64,000 bases of DNA, from NCBI GenBank assembly GCA_949289045.1, contig CASEMN010000006.1, positions 1 to 64,000 on the forward strand, read 5' to 3'. The number at the start of each line of letters is the position of its first letter. Positions within the stretch are counted from its first letter, which is position 1. Below, one piece after another: positions 41,499-50,500 of the stretch. The position numbers were made by a program, and so were the translations under genes. The DNA is from an uncultured Oscillospiraceae bacterium. Its GTDB lineage: Bacteria; Bacillota; Clostridia; Oscillospirales; Acutalibacteraceae. Below the pieces are notes generated by a model that was not told where the DNA came from, searched no databases, and was given only the letters and a program-made list of their open reading frames with translations.

Positions 41499-41867
41499 AT
41501 GTGGCTTACAAACCTTTCCGCTAAGAAAAACGAAAAACTGCCGGAAGAAGGTTCCGTAGTGGAATCAGGCGACAAAGCTCTTTCAATAAACAGCGCTTCT
41601 TTTGAAAAAGGCATACCTGTCTATGCTCCCTACGGCTTTGTATCCCTTCCTCCGAAAAATACCGACGTACTGCTTATCCCCTGCAAAAACGGTACTGTTT
41701 GTGCCGGAGTAAAGGTTGACGGCTCAGAGCTTAGAAACGGAGAAGTTATGATTTTTTCCGCTTCCGGTGCAAAAATCAGGCTGTGCCAAAACGGAGACGC
41801 CGTAATAAACGGAGTTACGGTTTCTTCCGACGGCACAGTTTACGCAAAAGATTTTATAAAGGAGTGA
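41499..41867 (+). CDS. baseplate spike protein (gp45/gpV-like)
   Basis: A 122-aa OB-fold/beta-helix candidate. VYAPYGFVSLPPKNTDVLLI and GEVMIFSASGAKIRLCQNGDAVINGVTV match the Mu gp45/gpV spike family, in which an OB-fold is followed by a beta-helical needle that pierces the envelope. The needle part is short. Confidence 0.75.
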   Translation: MWLTNLSAKKNEKLPEEGSVVESGDKALSINSASFEKGIPVYAPYGFVSLPPKNTDVLLIPCKNGTVCAGVKVDGSELRNGEVMIFSASGAKIRLCQNGDAVINGVTVSSDGTVYAKDFIKE

Positions 41868-41874
41868 CATACCC

Positions 41875-42219
41875 TTGGATATGAAAATAGAAAACGGGAA
41901 TATAGTTCTTTCTTCTTCGGGAATCCCGGTTACTGTTGCTGGCGAAGAACTGACTCTTCAAAAGGCGGAAATCCTTTTGACTGTTCCCAAAGGCTCCTTT
42001 ATTTTTGACAGGGATTTTGGAAGCCGTATTCATGAAATGAAGCTTAATGAAAGAGAAAATCCCAATGCACTGCTGTTTGAATATGCCATGGAAGTTACTG
42101 AAAAAATTCCCGGCGTAAAGATTATAGATGCACAGTATTCTCCCGGCAAAGGAATTATTACCATTGCCAGCGGAGAAAAATATAAGGAGGTGACCGTGGA
42201 GCTTAGCTCCTTAATATGA
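41875..42219 (+). CDS. baseplate wedge protein (GPW/gp25)
   Basis: A 114-aa gp25 lysozyme-like wedge protein, a highly conserved baseplate part. TVPKGSFIFDRDFGSRIHEM (~43), ALLFEYAMEVTEKIPGVKI and the C-terminal beta hairpin are diagnostic. The start is TTG at 41875, 10 nt after GGAG; the ATG two codons on is further from the site. It overlaps baseplate J by 4 nt. Confidence 0.85.
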   Translation: MDMKIENGNIVLSSSGIPVTVAGEELTLQKAEILLTVPKGSFIFDRDFGSRIHEMKLNERENPNALLFEYAMEVTEKIPGVKIIDAQYSPGKGIITIASGEKYKEVTVELSSLI

Positions 42220-43289
42220 CACAGCAGATAACCTATGACGGACTTCTTTCTCTTATGAAAGAAAAATACACTGAAATAACCGGAGTTAAACCTGAGGACA
42301 GCGGTGACATTGAAATCAGAATGAAGCTTTTTGCTGGGGAGCTTTATTCCCTTTACTGTCGTATTGCAGGACTCGAAAACCGTATTTTTCCCGATACTGC
42401 CGTTGGAATCGACCTTGAACGCCATGGAGCTCAGAGAGGCATTTACAGAAAAACAGCTTCAACTGCTTCAGGAAAAATTGAATTCATTATAGATGAAGCA
42501 GCGGAATTTGACATTGTAATACCCGAAAAAACCGTATGCGCCATTGCAGCGGAAGATATTTGTCAGTACGTTACCACTCAGGAAGCCGTGCTCTCCGCCG
42601 GTGAAACAAAAGTAACCGTTCCTGCCGAGGCTACCATAGAGGGTAGGGACGGCAACTGTGCAGCGGAAAAGATCACCGTTATGATAACTCCCCCCGTAGG
42701 AATAGACAGAATTATTAATCCCGAACCCTTTACAGGCGGCGGCAACAGCGAATCAGACGAAGCCCTAAGAAAGCGTATTATGGAAAGCTGGTCATCAATT
42801 TCCAACGGAAGCAACGCCTCTACCTACACGGAAATTGCACTGACTTTTGAAGATGTACTTAAAGCAAAAACTGTTCCCATCAACCGAGGAGCAGGTACGG
42901 TAGACGTAATAGTTGTAGCAAAAGACGGTAAATACACTATGGAGCTACAGCTTGCAATTTCGGAAAAGCTTAAAAAATTCTGTCCCGCCGGCATAAATCT
43001 TTATGTCAAAGAAGCGGAAACCTATGACGTTTCCCTTTCTTTGCTTATTAAGGTTAAAGAAAATTTTGACGAAGAAAATGTAACTGAAATATGCAGAGAG
43101 AGGCTTCAGGACTTTTTTGCAGATTTGGAAATCGGCGGAGAAGTAAGACTTTGCGATTTAGGTAAAATTTTATTGGAGGTAGAGGGAGTTGAAAACTACC
43201 GTTTTCTCAATCCCGAAAGTGACATTACCCCCCCTGCCGACTGCGAAGTAATTCTTAAAGAGTTAACAATAAGCGGGAGGTTTGAATAA
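42216..43289 (+). CDS. baseplate J-like protein (XkdT)
   Basis: A 357-aa wedge protein of the baseplate J family. The conserved core FTGGGNSESDEALRKRIMESWSS (~175) and NASTYTEIALTFEDVLKAK are present, with the C-terminal LCDLGKILLEVEGVENYRF. Its presence points to a contractile-tail ancestry. The stop and the next start touch (ATG overlap). Confidence 0.92.
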   Translation: MTQQITYDGLLSLMKEKYTEITGVKPEDSGDIEIRMKLFAGELYSLYCRIAGLENRIFPDTAVGIDLERHGAQRGIYRKTASTASGKIEFIIDEAAEFDIVIPEKTVCAIAAEDICQYVTTQEAVLSAGETKVTVPAEATIEGRDGNCAAEKITVMITPPVGIDRIINPEPFTGGGNSESDEALRKRIMESWSSISNGSNASTYTEIALTFEDVLKAKTVPINRGAGTVDVIVVAKDGKYTMELQLAISEKLKKFCPAGINLYVKEAETYDVSLSLLIKVKENFDEENVTEICRERLQDFFADLEIGGEVRLCDLGKILLEVEGVENYRFLNPESDITPPADCEVILKELTISGRFE

Positions 43290-43852
43290 TGGGAGCAAAA
43301 CAGAGGATGGAAGCCGCTCTTTTTCCTTTAGGCATTTATTCTCCTGAATGCATTATATTAAAAGGTGAAATACAAGCCTATGCTGCTGCAATGGACCTTG
43401 TAACAAATCAGTGCAACAATATAAGAAAAGAGATGTTTGCTCTTACGGCGGAAGGTGACGGCCTTACCAGAATGGAACATATTTTAGGCCTTAAAGAAAC
43501 ATCCCTGAGCACTGAAGAAAGACGTGAGAGAATACTCTCTTTAAGCTCACTGATTCCCGGAGAACCTGACACCGAATTGTTCCTGGAAAAGTTTCTTGAG
43601 CTTCTGAATATGAGATTTTCTTTGATTTTTGAGTCTCACAACTATGCCGTACGCTTAGAGCACGACGGAACCTTTTCCATGGAAGAACTCACCGCAGCGG
43701 CTGACTATGCCGTAAAGTACGGCCCTGCATTTATCCGTTTTATAACCGATATGCCTATGTACACCTGGGCTCAGATAGAAGCCCTTGACATGACCTTTTT
43801 TGACATAAGAGAAAAAGGCATACCATGGGGATTTTTTGACGAAACCCTTTAA
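43289..43852 (+). CDS. DUF2313-like tail protein (XkdU/gpI-like)
   Basis: A 187-aa protein in the gpI/XkdU position after baseplate J. ALFPLGIYSPECIILKGEIQAYAAAMD and LTRMEHILGLKETSLSTEERRERIL are typical of YmfQ/DUF2313 proteins that connect the baseplate to fibres. Complete frame. Confidence 0.75.
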   Translation: MGAKQRMEAALFPLGIYSPECIILKGEIQAYAAAMDLVTNQCNNIRKEMFALTAEGDGLTRMEHILGLKETSLSTEERRERILSLSSLIPGEPDTELFLEKFLELLNMRFSLIFESHNYAVRLEHDGTFSMEELTAAADYAVKYGPAFIRFITDMPMYTWAQIEALDMTFFDIREKGIPWGFFDETL

Positions 43853-43867
43853 AGGAGGTTTTTACAA

Positions 43868-44320
43868 TTGGCTGCTTCAAACAAAACGCCTAATTTAAAT
43901 TTAAACCAATGGTCCCTTGACGACAAACCACAGATGGAGGACGTAAACCGCGACAATCTGTTAATTGATACTACAGTGAGCAATCACATTGACGATATGG
44001 TTTCTCACCTTAACTCCGATGAACATGAAAAGTTTACTAAACGAATCGTTTTTACGGAATACTTCGGCAATAACGCTCCGTCAAAAGATTTCACATTCAG
44101 CATAAAACCTATTTTTGCCATTGCTTTTGCTATCGGACGTCCCCTTTGCGAATACTCAGGAGAAAAGGTAACTACATATTTCGGCATTGCTTCCAACAAC
44201 TCAGGTTCCTCCGGAATCTCGATTTCAGGAAACACTGTAACAATAAAGAATACAGAGGATTCTTCTCCCGTCTCTCTTAACAAGGTAGGCATAACTTACT
44301 GCATCGCCGCTTTCGCATAA
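43868..44320 (+). CDS. short tail-fibre-like protein
   Basis: A 150-aa protein and the last gene of the operon. The N-terminal TPNLNLNQWSLDDKPQMEDVNRDN is the usual baseplate-attachment start of clostridial phage fibres; a helix (VSNHIDDMVSHLNSDEHEKF) and a small beta tip (ISISGNTVTIKNTEDSSPV ... YCIAAFA) follow. Very short for a receptor-binding fibre. The start is TTG, 8 nt after AAAGGAGG. No chaperone, lysis or holin gene follows. Confidence 0.7.
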   Translation: MAASNKTPNLNLNQWSLDDKPQMEDVNRDNLLIDTTVSNHIDDMVSHLNSDEHEKFTKRIVFTEYFGNNAPSKDFTFSIKPIFAIAFAIGRPLCEYSGEKVTTYFGIASNNSGSSGISISGNTVTIKNTEDSSPVSLNKVGITYCIAAFA

Positions 44321-44377
44321 ATATTGGTTTTTGGTAAATTTGTCCCGATTTTTTTCCAACATCAAAATTCTACAAAA

Positions 44378-44427
44378 AAGCACTCGGCAAATGTTCTATA
44401 ATAATTTGCCGGGTGCTTGTTTATTTT
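44378..44427 (+). terminator. terminator of the phage-derived operon
   Basis: A 15-bp stem from AAGCACTCGGCAAAT to ATTTGCCGGGTGCTT (one T-G pair) followed by GTTTATTTT. Confidence 0.85.
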
Positions 44428-44493
44428 GCACAGTAAACGTGCTTCATTTACGCATTTTCAACGAGAAAATACGGCAATTTTTTCTAACAAAAT

Positions 44494-44520
44494 ATACAAA
44501 TAAGTACCACATATTTGTAT
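44494..44520 (+). promoter_or_regulatory. inverted repeat upstream of the glg promoter
   Basis: ATACAAATA (44494-44502), a 9-nt spacer and TATTTGTAT (44512-44520): perfect 9-bp arms about 30 nt before the glg -35. Could be an activator or repressor site. Confidence 0.45.
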
Positions 44521-44551
44521 GGCATTTTGATTAAAATAGTCAAAAAATATA

Positions 44552-44581
44552 TTGAAATGCCCTTTTCCTTTATGTTAGAAT
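44552..44581 (+). promoter_or_regulatory. glg operon promoter
   Basis: TTGAAA (44552-44557), an 18-nt spacer and TAGAAT (44576-44581), 43 nt before the glgB ATG. Confidence 0.55.
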
Positions 44582-44623
44582 ATAATCAGATAATTATAAA
44601 AGATAAAGGACGGTGTGTGAACA

Positions 44624-46513
44624 ATGACTAAAAAAAGCCCCGACTACGAAGTTCCCCTTTACCTGTTCCACCAAGGCAACAACGCAAAGGCATACGAGTT
44701 CTTCGGGTGTCACCGTGCCGGCGAAAACAGTTTCGTTTTTCGCGTATGGGCTCCTAACGCAGAGGCCGTAAGCGTAGTAGGCGATTTTAATTCCTGGAAT
44801 TGCGCCGCTAATCCTATGGAAAAAATAAGCGACGGAGTTTGGGAAGCTGTTATAGACGACCTTCAGCAATACGATATATACAAATTCGCCATTAAAACCA
44901 AAAGCGGCGATACACTTATGAAAGCCGACCCCTATGGCTTCCATACTCAAACACGTCCCGAAACAGCTACAAAAATTTATGAAATTGACGACTGTTATAC
45001 CTGGACCGATAAAAAGTGGATGTCTGCAAGAGCAAAGCAGTCAATTTACGAAAGACCGGTAAACATATATGAGGTTCATGCCGGTTCATGGAAACAGTAT
45101 GAAGACGGCAACTTCTTCTCATACCGAAAGCTGGCGGACGAGCTCGTACCTTATGTCAAAGAAATGGGCTACACTCATATTGAGCTCATGCCTTTGGCGG
45201 AGCATCCCTTCGATGGCTCCTGGGGTTACCAGATTGTCGGTTATTACGCCGCAACTTCCCGTTACGGCACTCCGGCTGACCTTATGTATTTCGTTGATGC
45301 CTGCCATAATGCGGGAATCGGCGTTATTATGGACTGGGTTCCCGCTCACTTCCCCCGTGACGGAGCAGGACTTTTTGAGTTTGACGGTCAGCCCCTTTAT
45401 GAATATGCTGACCCGAGAAAGGGCGAGCATAAACAGTGGGGTACAAAAGTTTTCGACTTCGGCAGAACCGAAGTTCAGAGCTTCCTTATTTCAAACGCTG
45501 AATTCTGGCTTGAAAAATATCACTTTGACGGACTGAGAGTCGATGCCGTTGCATCAATGCTGTACCTTGATTACGGCAGAAACGACGGCGAATGGATAGC
45601 CAACGTAAACGGTGGAAACGAAAACCTCGAAGCGGTATCCTTCCTCCAGAAACTCAACGAAGCAATTTTCAGAGATCACGGCGATGTTATGATGATCGCC
45701 GAAGAGAGCACTGCCTGGCCTATGGTATCAAAGCCTACATATATGGGCGGTTTAGGCTTTAACTTCAAGTGGAACATGGGATGGATGAACGACATTTTGA
45801 GATATTTCTCTCTTGACGGATATTTCAGAAAGTATAACCACGACTGTCTTACATTCTCATTTTTCTATGCTTTTTCGGAGAATTTCATTCTCCCAATTTC
45901 TCACGATGAGGTTGTTCACGGCAAATGCTCCCTCATTGGCAAAATGCCCGGTGAATACGAGCAGAAATTCGCCGGTGTACGCTCTTTCCTCGGCTACATG
46001 ATGGCTCATCCCGGCAAAAAGCTTTTGTTTATGGGTCAGGAATTCGGCCAGTTCAAAGAGTGGGACTATAAGAGCGAGCTTGACTGGATGCTTCTTGACT
46101 ACGACAAGCACAGACAGCTTCAGCACTATACAAAGACAATCAACGAGTTCTATAAAAAGAACGCTCCTTTCTGGGAAGTAGATTACAGCTGGGAGGGCTT
46201 CTCCTGGATTTCAAGCGACGACTATACAAACTCTGTAATCGCTTTTAGAAGAATGGATAAAAAAGGAAACGAAATCATCGTTGTATGCAACCTCACCCCT
46301 GTTGAACGCTCCGACTATAGAATCGGCGTTCCCGACGCAACAGGTAAGTACAAGATTGTACTTAATTCCGACGATTTGGAATTCGGCGGAGAAGGCAAAG
46401 GCTCTAAAGAAAAGGTCAAAATTGAGAAAAAGCCCATGCACGGCTTTGAACAGAGCATTAAGCTTGATCTTCCCGGACTTTCGACGATTTACCTTAAACA
46501 TACCGCAAGGTAA
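44624..46513 (+). CDS. glgB: 1,4-alpha-glucan branching enzyme
   Basis: A 629-aa GH13 branching enzyme that makes alpha-1,6 branches in glycogen. The N-terminal CBM48 ([20 protein letters not shown], ~40) is followed by the (beta/alpha)8 barrel with MDWVPAHFP, the nucleophile in [14 protein letters not shown] (~300), the acid in MIAEESTAW (~355) and [12 protein letters not shown] (~420), and a C-terminal beta domain. Complete and canonical. First gene of the glycogen operon; 50 nt to glgC. Confidence 0.97.
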   Translation: MTKKSPDYEVPLYLFHQGNNAKAYEFFGCHRAGENSFVFRVWAPNAEAVSVVGDFNSWNCAANPMEKISDGVWEAVIDDLQQYDIYKFAIKTKSGDTLMKADPYGFHTQTRPETATKIYEIDDCYTWTDKKWMSARAKQSIYERPVNIYEVHAGSWKQYEDGNFFSYRKLADELVPYVKEMGYTHIELMPLAEHPFDGSWGYQIVGYYAATSRYGTPADLMYFVDACHNAGIGVIMDWVPAHFPRDGAGLFEFDGQPLYEYADPRKGEHKQWGTKVFDFGRTEVQSFLISNAEFWLEKYHFDGLRVDAVASMLYLDYGRNDGEWIANVNGGNENLEAVSFLQKLNEAIFRDHGDVMMIAEESTAWPMVSKPTYMGGLGFNFKWNMGWMNDILRYFSLDGYFRKYNHDCLTFSFFYAFSENFILPISHDEVVHGKCSLIGKMPGEYEQKFAGVRSFLGYMMAHPGKKLLFMGQEFGQFKEWDYKSELDWMLLDYDKHRQLQHYTKTINEFYKKNAPFWEVDYSWEGFSWISSDDYTNSVIAFRRMDKKGNEIIVVCNLTPVERSDYRIGVPDATGKYKIVLNSDDLEFGGEGKGSKEKVKIEKKPMHGFEQSIKLDLPGLSTIYLKHTAR

Positions 46514-46563
46514 ATATAAGGTTAACGAATATTATTACTATTAAAATAAAAGGAGGACATTTT

Positions 46564-47778
46564 ATGGCCCGTAAACAGGAATGTATTGCCATGCTCCTTG
46601 CCGGCGGTCAGGGAAGCCGCTTGGGAATACTTACCCGCAAAATTGCCAAACCCGCCGTACCATACGGAGGAAAGTACAGAATAATCGACTTTCCACTTTC
46701 TAACTGCGTTAACTCAGGTATAAACACCGTAGGTGTACTTACCCAGTACCAGCCTCTTGAGCTTAACGATTACATAGGAAACGGACAGACATGGGACCTT
46801 GACCGTGTAAACGGCGGCGTTCATGTTCTTTCACCCTACCAGCAGATAGAGGGCACACAGTGGTACAAGGGCACCGCAAACGCTATTTATCAGAATATCG
46901 ATTTTATCGACAGATATGACCCGGAATATGTACTGGTTCTTTCAGGCGACCACATCTATAAAATGGATTATTCCAAGATGCTCGACTACCATAAGGAAAA
47001 AGGCGCTGCTTGTACAATAGCATCCCTTGAAGTTCCGTGGGAAGAGGCTTCACGTTTCGGACTTATGTTTACAAATGAGGACGGCTCAATTTATGAATTC
47101 AAAGAAAAGCCGAAGAATCCTACAACAAACAAAGCCTCCATGGGCGTCTACATCTTCACCTGGGAAGTTCTCAGAAAATATCTTATAGAGGACGAAAACA
47201 ATCCTGAATCAGGCAACGATTTCGGTCATGATGTTATTCCTGCTATGCACGAAAACCATGAAAAGCTTTTCGCCTATCCTTTCAGCGGCTACTGGAAGGA
47301 CGTTGGAACCATAGACAGCCTTTGGGAAGCCAACCTCGACCTTCTCAATCCCAGCGTTGATCTCGACCTTACAGATCCTTCCTGGAAGATTTACGCTAAA
47401 AATCCTGTGGCTCCTCCTCATTACGTTGGAGATAAAGCTTATGTACAAAACTCACTTATTTCAGAGGGCGGCATAATTGAAGGCACCGTAGACTTCTCAA
47501 TTCTCTTCCCCAACGTTGTTGTAGAAGAGGGAGCAAAAGTTCTCGACTCCATTATAATGCCCGGAACAGTTATCAAAAAGAACGCTGTAGTTCAGTACGC
47601 AATAGTTGCAGAAAACGCTGTTATAGATGAAAACGCCATTGTAGGCAAGCGTCCCGAAGATATGGAAGACCTTGACCAGTGGGGCGTTGCGGTTGTAGGC
47701 TCCGGCGTCAAGGTCGGCGCAGGCGCTGTTGTTGAACCGAAAGCCATGATAGGCGAAGATATTGAGGGGGTGAAATAA
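46564..47778 (+). CDS. glgC: glucose-1-phosphate adenylyltransferase, catalytic subunit
   Basis: A 404-aa enzyme making ADP-glucose from ATP and glucose 1-phosphate, the controlled step of glycogen synthesis. [24 protein letters not shown] (nucleotide binding), [18 protein letters not shown] (metal Asp), EFKEKPKNP and [15 protein letters not shown] are intact; the C-terminal left-handed beta helix carries [16 protein letters not shown] repeats. AAGGAGG precedes the ATG. The next gene starts at the next base. Confidence 0.97.
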   Translation: MARKQECIAMLLAGGQGSRLGILTRKIAKPAVPYGGKYRIIDFPLSNCVNSGINTVGVLTQYQPLELNDYIGNGQTWDLDRVNGGVHVLSPYQQIEGTQWYKGTANAIYQNIDFIDRYDPEYVLVLSGDHIYKMDYSKMLDYHKEKGAACTIASLEVPWEEASRFGLMFTNEDGSIYEFKEKPKNPTTNKASMGVYIFTWEVLRKYLIEDENNPESGNDFGHDVIPAMHENHEKLFAYPFSGYWKDVGTIDSLWEANLDLLNPSVDLDLTDPSWKIYAKNPVAPPHYVGDKAYVQNSLISEGGIIEGTVDFSILFPNVVVEEGAKVLDSIIMPGTVIKKNAVVQYAIVAENAVIDENAIVGKRPEDMEDLDQWGVAVVGSGVKVGAGAVVEPKAMIGEDIEGVK

Positions 47779-48891
47779 ATGAGGGTTAACCACATTCTCG
47801 GAATTATATTTTCAAACGCTTACGATGAAGCCATAAGCGAACTTACCGACGTGAGAACAATGGGTTCCGTACCCTTTGCAGGACGTTACAGACTTATCGA
47901 CTTTATTCTTTCCGGCATGGTAAACTGCGGAATAGATCAGGTGGGAGTTATTACAAAAAGCAACTTCCAGTCCCTCATGGATCACCTTGGCACTGGTAAG
48001 CCTTGGGATCTTTCAAGAAAGACAGGCGGTATGTATCTGCTGCCTCCCTTTAACAACGCTCAAGCCGGCAGATACAAGAACAGAGTAGAGGCTCTTTACA
48101 ATGTTCTTGATTTCATTCACAAATCTGTTGAAGAATATGTGCTCGTTTCAGACTGCAACATGGTATGCAATCCCGACTATGCACAGCTTATGCAGCAGCA
48201 CATCGACACAGGAGCTGATATAACAATAGCCTATGCTCACGGAAAAGCTCCTGCTCTTAAAAATCTTGCCACCTTTGACCTTGACGAAAGCGGCAGAATA
48301 ACCTCTGTTGCCGTAGACGACAAGCCGGAGGACAAAAACTATTCTCTCAACATGATGATAGTTAATAAGCCTCTTTTTGAAGAGCTTATAAGAGACGCTG
48401 CTGTACATAACCGTGAAAACGTCGAAAGAGATATTCTTCAGGCAAACGTAGATAAGCTTAAAATCTACGGTTATAAAGTAGAAGGCTTCTGCATGCCCAT
48501 TGATTCAATCGAAAGCTATTATAAGGCAAATATGGCTTTGCTGGATAAGGACAACTGCCGCAGCCTCTTTAACCCTGACAGACCTGTTTACACAAAGGTT
48601 CGTGACGATATGCCGGCTCTTTACGGTCTCGGCTCAAATGTTAAAAATTCACTTATCGCCGACGGCTGTGTAATTGAAGGCGAAGTCGAAAACAGCGTTC
48701 TTTTCAGAGGCGTTAAAGTTGAAAAAGGCGCAAAGGTCAAAAACTCAATAATTATGCAGAGTGCAGTTATAGGCGAAAACGCAAATATAAACTGTGTAAT
48801 ACTCGATAAAAACGTAGTTGTTCAGCCCGATAAAAACCTTACCGGTGATAAGAACTATCCGGTATATGTGGCTAAAAACAAAACCATCTGA
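47779..48891 (+). CDS. glgD: GlgD, regulatory paralogue of GlgC
   Basis: A 370-aa GlgC-like protein. The N-terminal GlgC motif GGxGxRL is lost (GIIFSNAYDEAISELTDVRTM) and the metal-site string is altered (LVSDCNMVCNPDY). RYRLIDFILSGMVNCGIDQVG and the C-terminal beta helix are kept. In Firmicutes GlgD pairs with GlgC and raises its activity. It abuts glgC, with GAGGGGG inside the glgC 3' end as ribosome site. Confidence 0.95.
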   Translation: MRVNHILGIIFSNAYDEAISELTDVRTMGSVPFAGRYRLIDFILSGMVNCGIDQVGVITKSNFQSLMDHLGTGKPWDLSRKTGGMYLLPPFNNAQAGRYKNRVEALYNVLDFIHKSVEEYVLVSDCNMVCNPDYAQLMQQHIDTGADITIAYAHGKAPALKNLATFDLDESGRITSVAVDDKPEDKNYSLNMMIVNKPLFEELIRDAAVHNRENVERDILQANVDKLKIYGYKVEGFCMPIDSIESYYKANMALLDKDNCRSLFNPDRPVYTKVRDDMPALYGLGSNVKNSLIADGCVIEGEVENSVLFRGVKVEKGAKVKNSIIMQSAVIGENANINCVILDKNVVVQPDKNLTGDKNYPVYVAKNKTI

Positions 48892-48979
48892 TTAAAAGTT
48901 TCTCCGGATTCCGAAGTCTTAAAACGGCTTCGGTCTCCGGTATATTTTAAATTTTTTCTGCACAAGAGGAGGTCTTTTC

Positions 48980-50407
48980 ATGAAAGTTCTTTATGTTTCC
49001 AGCGAAGCTTTGCCCTTTATGGCCAGCGGAGGACTGGGCGATGTGGCCGGTTCACTGCCTCAGGCTCTGCGTAAGCGACTTATCGGCTGCCGTGTAGTTA
49101 TGCCCATGTATGACGGCATTTCTCAGGAGCTTAAAAATACAATGAAATTTTTAACAAGCCTTTCTGTTCCCGTTTCATGGCGCAGACAGTACTGCGGAGT
49201 ATTTGAGGCAAAGGTTGACGGAGTTATTTATTACCTTTTGGACAACCAATATTATTTTAAACGTGACGGCATTTACGGATATTACGATGACGCTGAAAGA
49301 TTTGCATTTTTCTCAAGAGCTGTTCTTGAAATGCTTCCATACATTGACTTTAAGCCCGACATAATCCACTGCAACGACTGGCAGTCCGCCCTCACTCCCC
49401 TTTACTACAGCATAATGTATGCTCAGAGAGAGGGATTCCAGGGCATTAAAACCGTATTTACAATTCATAACATTCAGTACCAGGGCGTTTACGGCAAAGA
49501 GCTGCTCAACGACGTTTTAGGCATACCTGAAAGCGCATATAACCTTATTGAATATGACGGAAACACCAACTTCATGAAAGCCGCCATTGAATGTGCAAAC
49601 AGAGTTACAACCGTAAGCCCCACATATGCCCAGGAAATTCTTGACCCATGGTACAGCCACGGTCTTGATACGATACTTAACCAGCGTTCCTGGAAGCTTT
49701 CGGGAATATTAAACGGTATTGACACTGATAACTATAACCCTGAAACAGACAAAAATATTGCTGCCAACTATTCAGCTGAGCATCCTGAAAACAAGGTTAA
49801 AAACAAGATTGATCTCCAGCAGAATTTCGGACTTCCCCAGCGTGAGGATGTGCCCGTTGTTGGAATAGTTTCAAGACTTGTTTCCCACAAGGGATTTGAC
49901 CTCGTAGAAGCCGTTCTCGAAGAGTTTGTTGCAAACAACGACGTTCAGGTTGTTGTTTTAGGCAGCGGCGACTGGCAGTATGAGAATTACTTTAAAGACC
50001 TTGCAGGAAGATATCCCGATAAGGTCGGCACAAGAATAGGATTCATCCCCTCTCTTTCAAGAAAGATTTACGCCGGTTCAGACATATTCCTCATGCCGTC
50101 AAAGAGCGAGCCCTGCGGTCTTTCCCAGATGATTGCTCTCCGTTACGGTTCTATACCTATCGTACGTGAAACAGGCGGCCTTAAGGACTCCATAACCGAC
50201 AGCGGCGACGGAGTAGGCAACGGCTTTACTTTCTCTAACTACAACGCCCACGATATGCTCCACACAATGTACAGAGCTCTTGAGGGTTATAAGAACAAGG
50301 AAGGCTGGCAAATTCTTGTAAAGCGTGCCCTCGAAAGCGATTTCAGCTGGGGACGCAGCGCAAACGAATACATTAAGCTCTATAAGGCTCTCCTTAAAGA
50401 GGGATAA
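48980..50407 (+). CDS. glgA: glycogen synthase (ADP-glucose)
   Basis: A 475-aa GT5 synthase extending alpha-1,4-glucan. FMASGGLGDVAGSLPQAL (~14) corresponds to the KTGGL donor loop but has Ala where Lys is usual. IIHCNDWQSALTPLYYS, FTIHNIQYQGVY, GIVSRLVSHKGFDLV (~290) and the E-x7-E region SKSEPCGLSQMIALRYGSIP complete the two GT-B domains. AGGAGG precedes the ATG. The gene lies 88 nt after glgD and ends the glg operon. Confidence 0.96.
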   Translation: MKVLYVSSEALPFMASGGLGDVAGSLPQALRKRLIGCRVVMPMYDGISQELKNTMKFLTSLSVPVSWRRQYCGVFEAKVDGVIYYLLDNQYYFKRDGIYGYYDDAERFAFFSRAVLEMLPYIDFKPDIIHCNDWQSALTPLYYSIMYAQREGFQGIKTVFTIHNIQYQGVYGKELLNDVLGIPESAYNLIEYDGNTNFMKAAIECANRVTTVSPTYAQEILDPWYSHGLDTILNQRSWKLSGILNGIDTDNYNPETDKNIAANYSAEHPENKVKNKIDLQQNFGLPQREDVPVVGIVSRLVSHKGFDLVEAVLEEFVANNDVQVVVLGSGDWQYENYFKDLAGRYPDKVGTRIGFIPSLSRKIYAGSDIFLMPSKSEPCGLSQMIALRYGSIPIVRETGGLKDSITDSGDGVGNGFTFSNYNAHDMLHTMYRALEGYKNKEGWQILVKRALESDFSWGRSANEYIKLYKALLKEG

Positions 50408-50457
50408 TTTTTATAAATTCTTTGTTATAACTACTTCTATCAAATAAAAAAAACAAA

Positions 50458-50489
50458 AAGGGCGGTGAAAAATTCACCGCCCTTCGCTT
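50458..50489. terminator. bidirectional terminator
   Basis: A 12-bp stem AAGGGCGGTGAA/TTCACCGCCCTT with an AAA loop. T-rich on both sides. It ends glgA and the convergent SGNH hydrolase gene. Confidence 0.92.
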
Positions 50490-50500
50490 TTATGGACTTT

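Noticed and set aside
33109..44320. Extracellular contractile injection system or R-type tailocin
   Set aside because: Terminase, portal, protease and major capsid genes are present and no sheath is visible, so it is phage-head based.
33109..44320. Ordinary complete prophage
   Set aside because: No integrase, repressor, replication, lysis, sheath or tape-measure gene and no att-like direct repeats could be seen.
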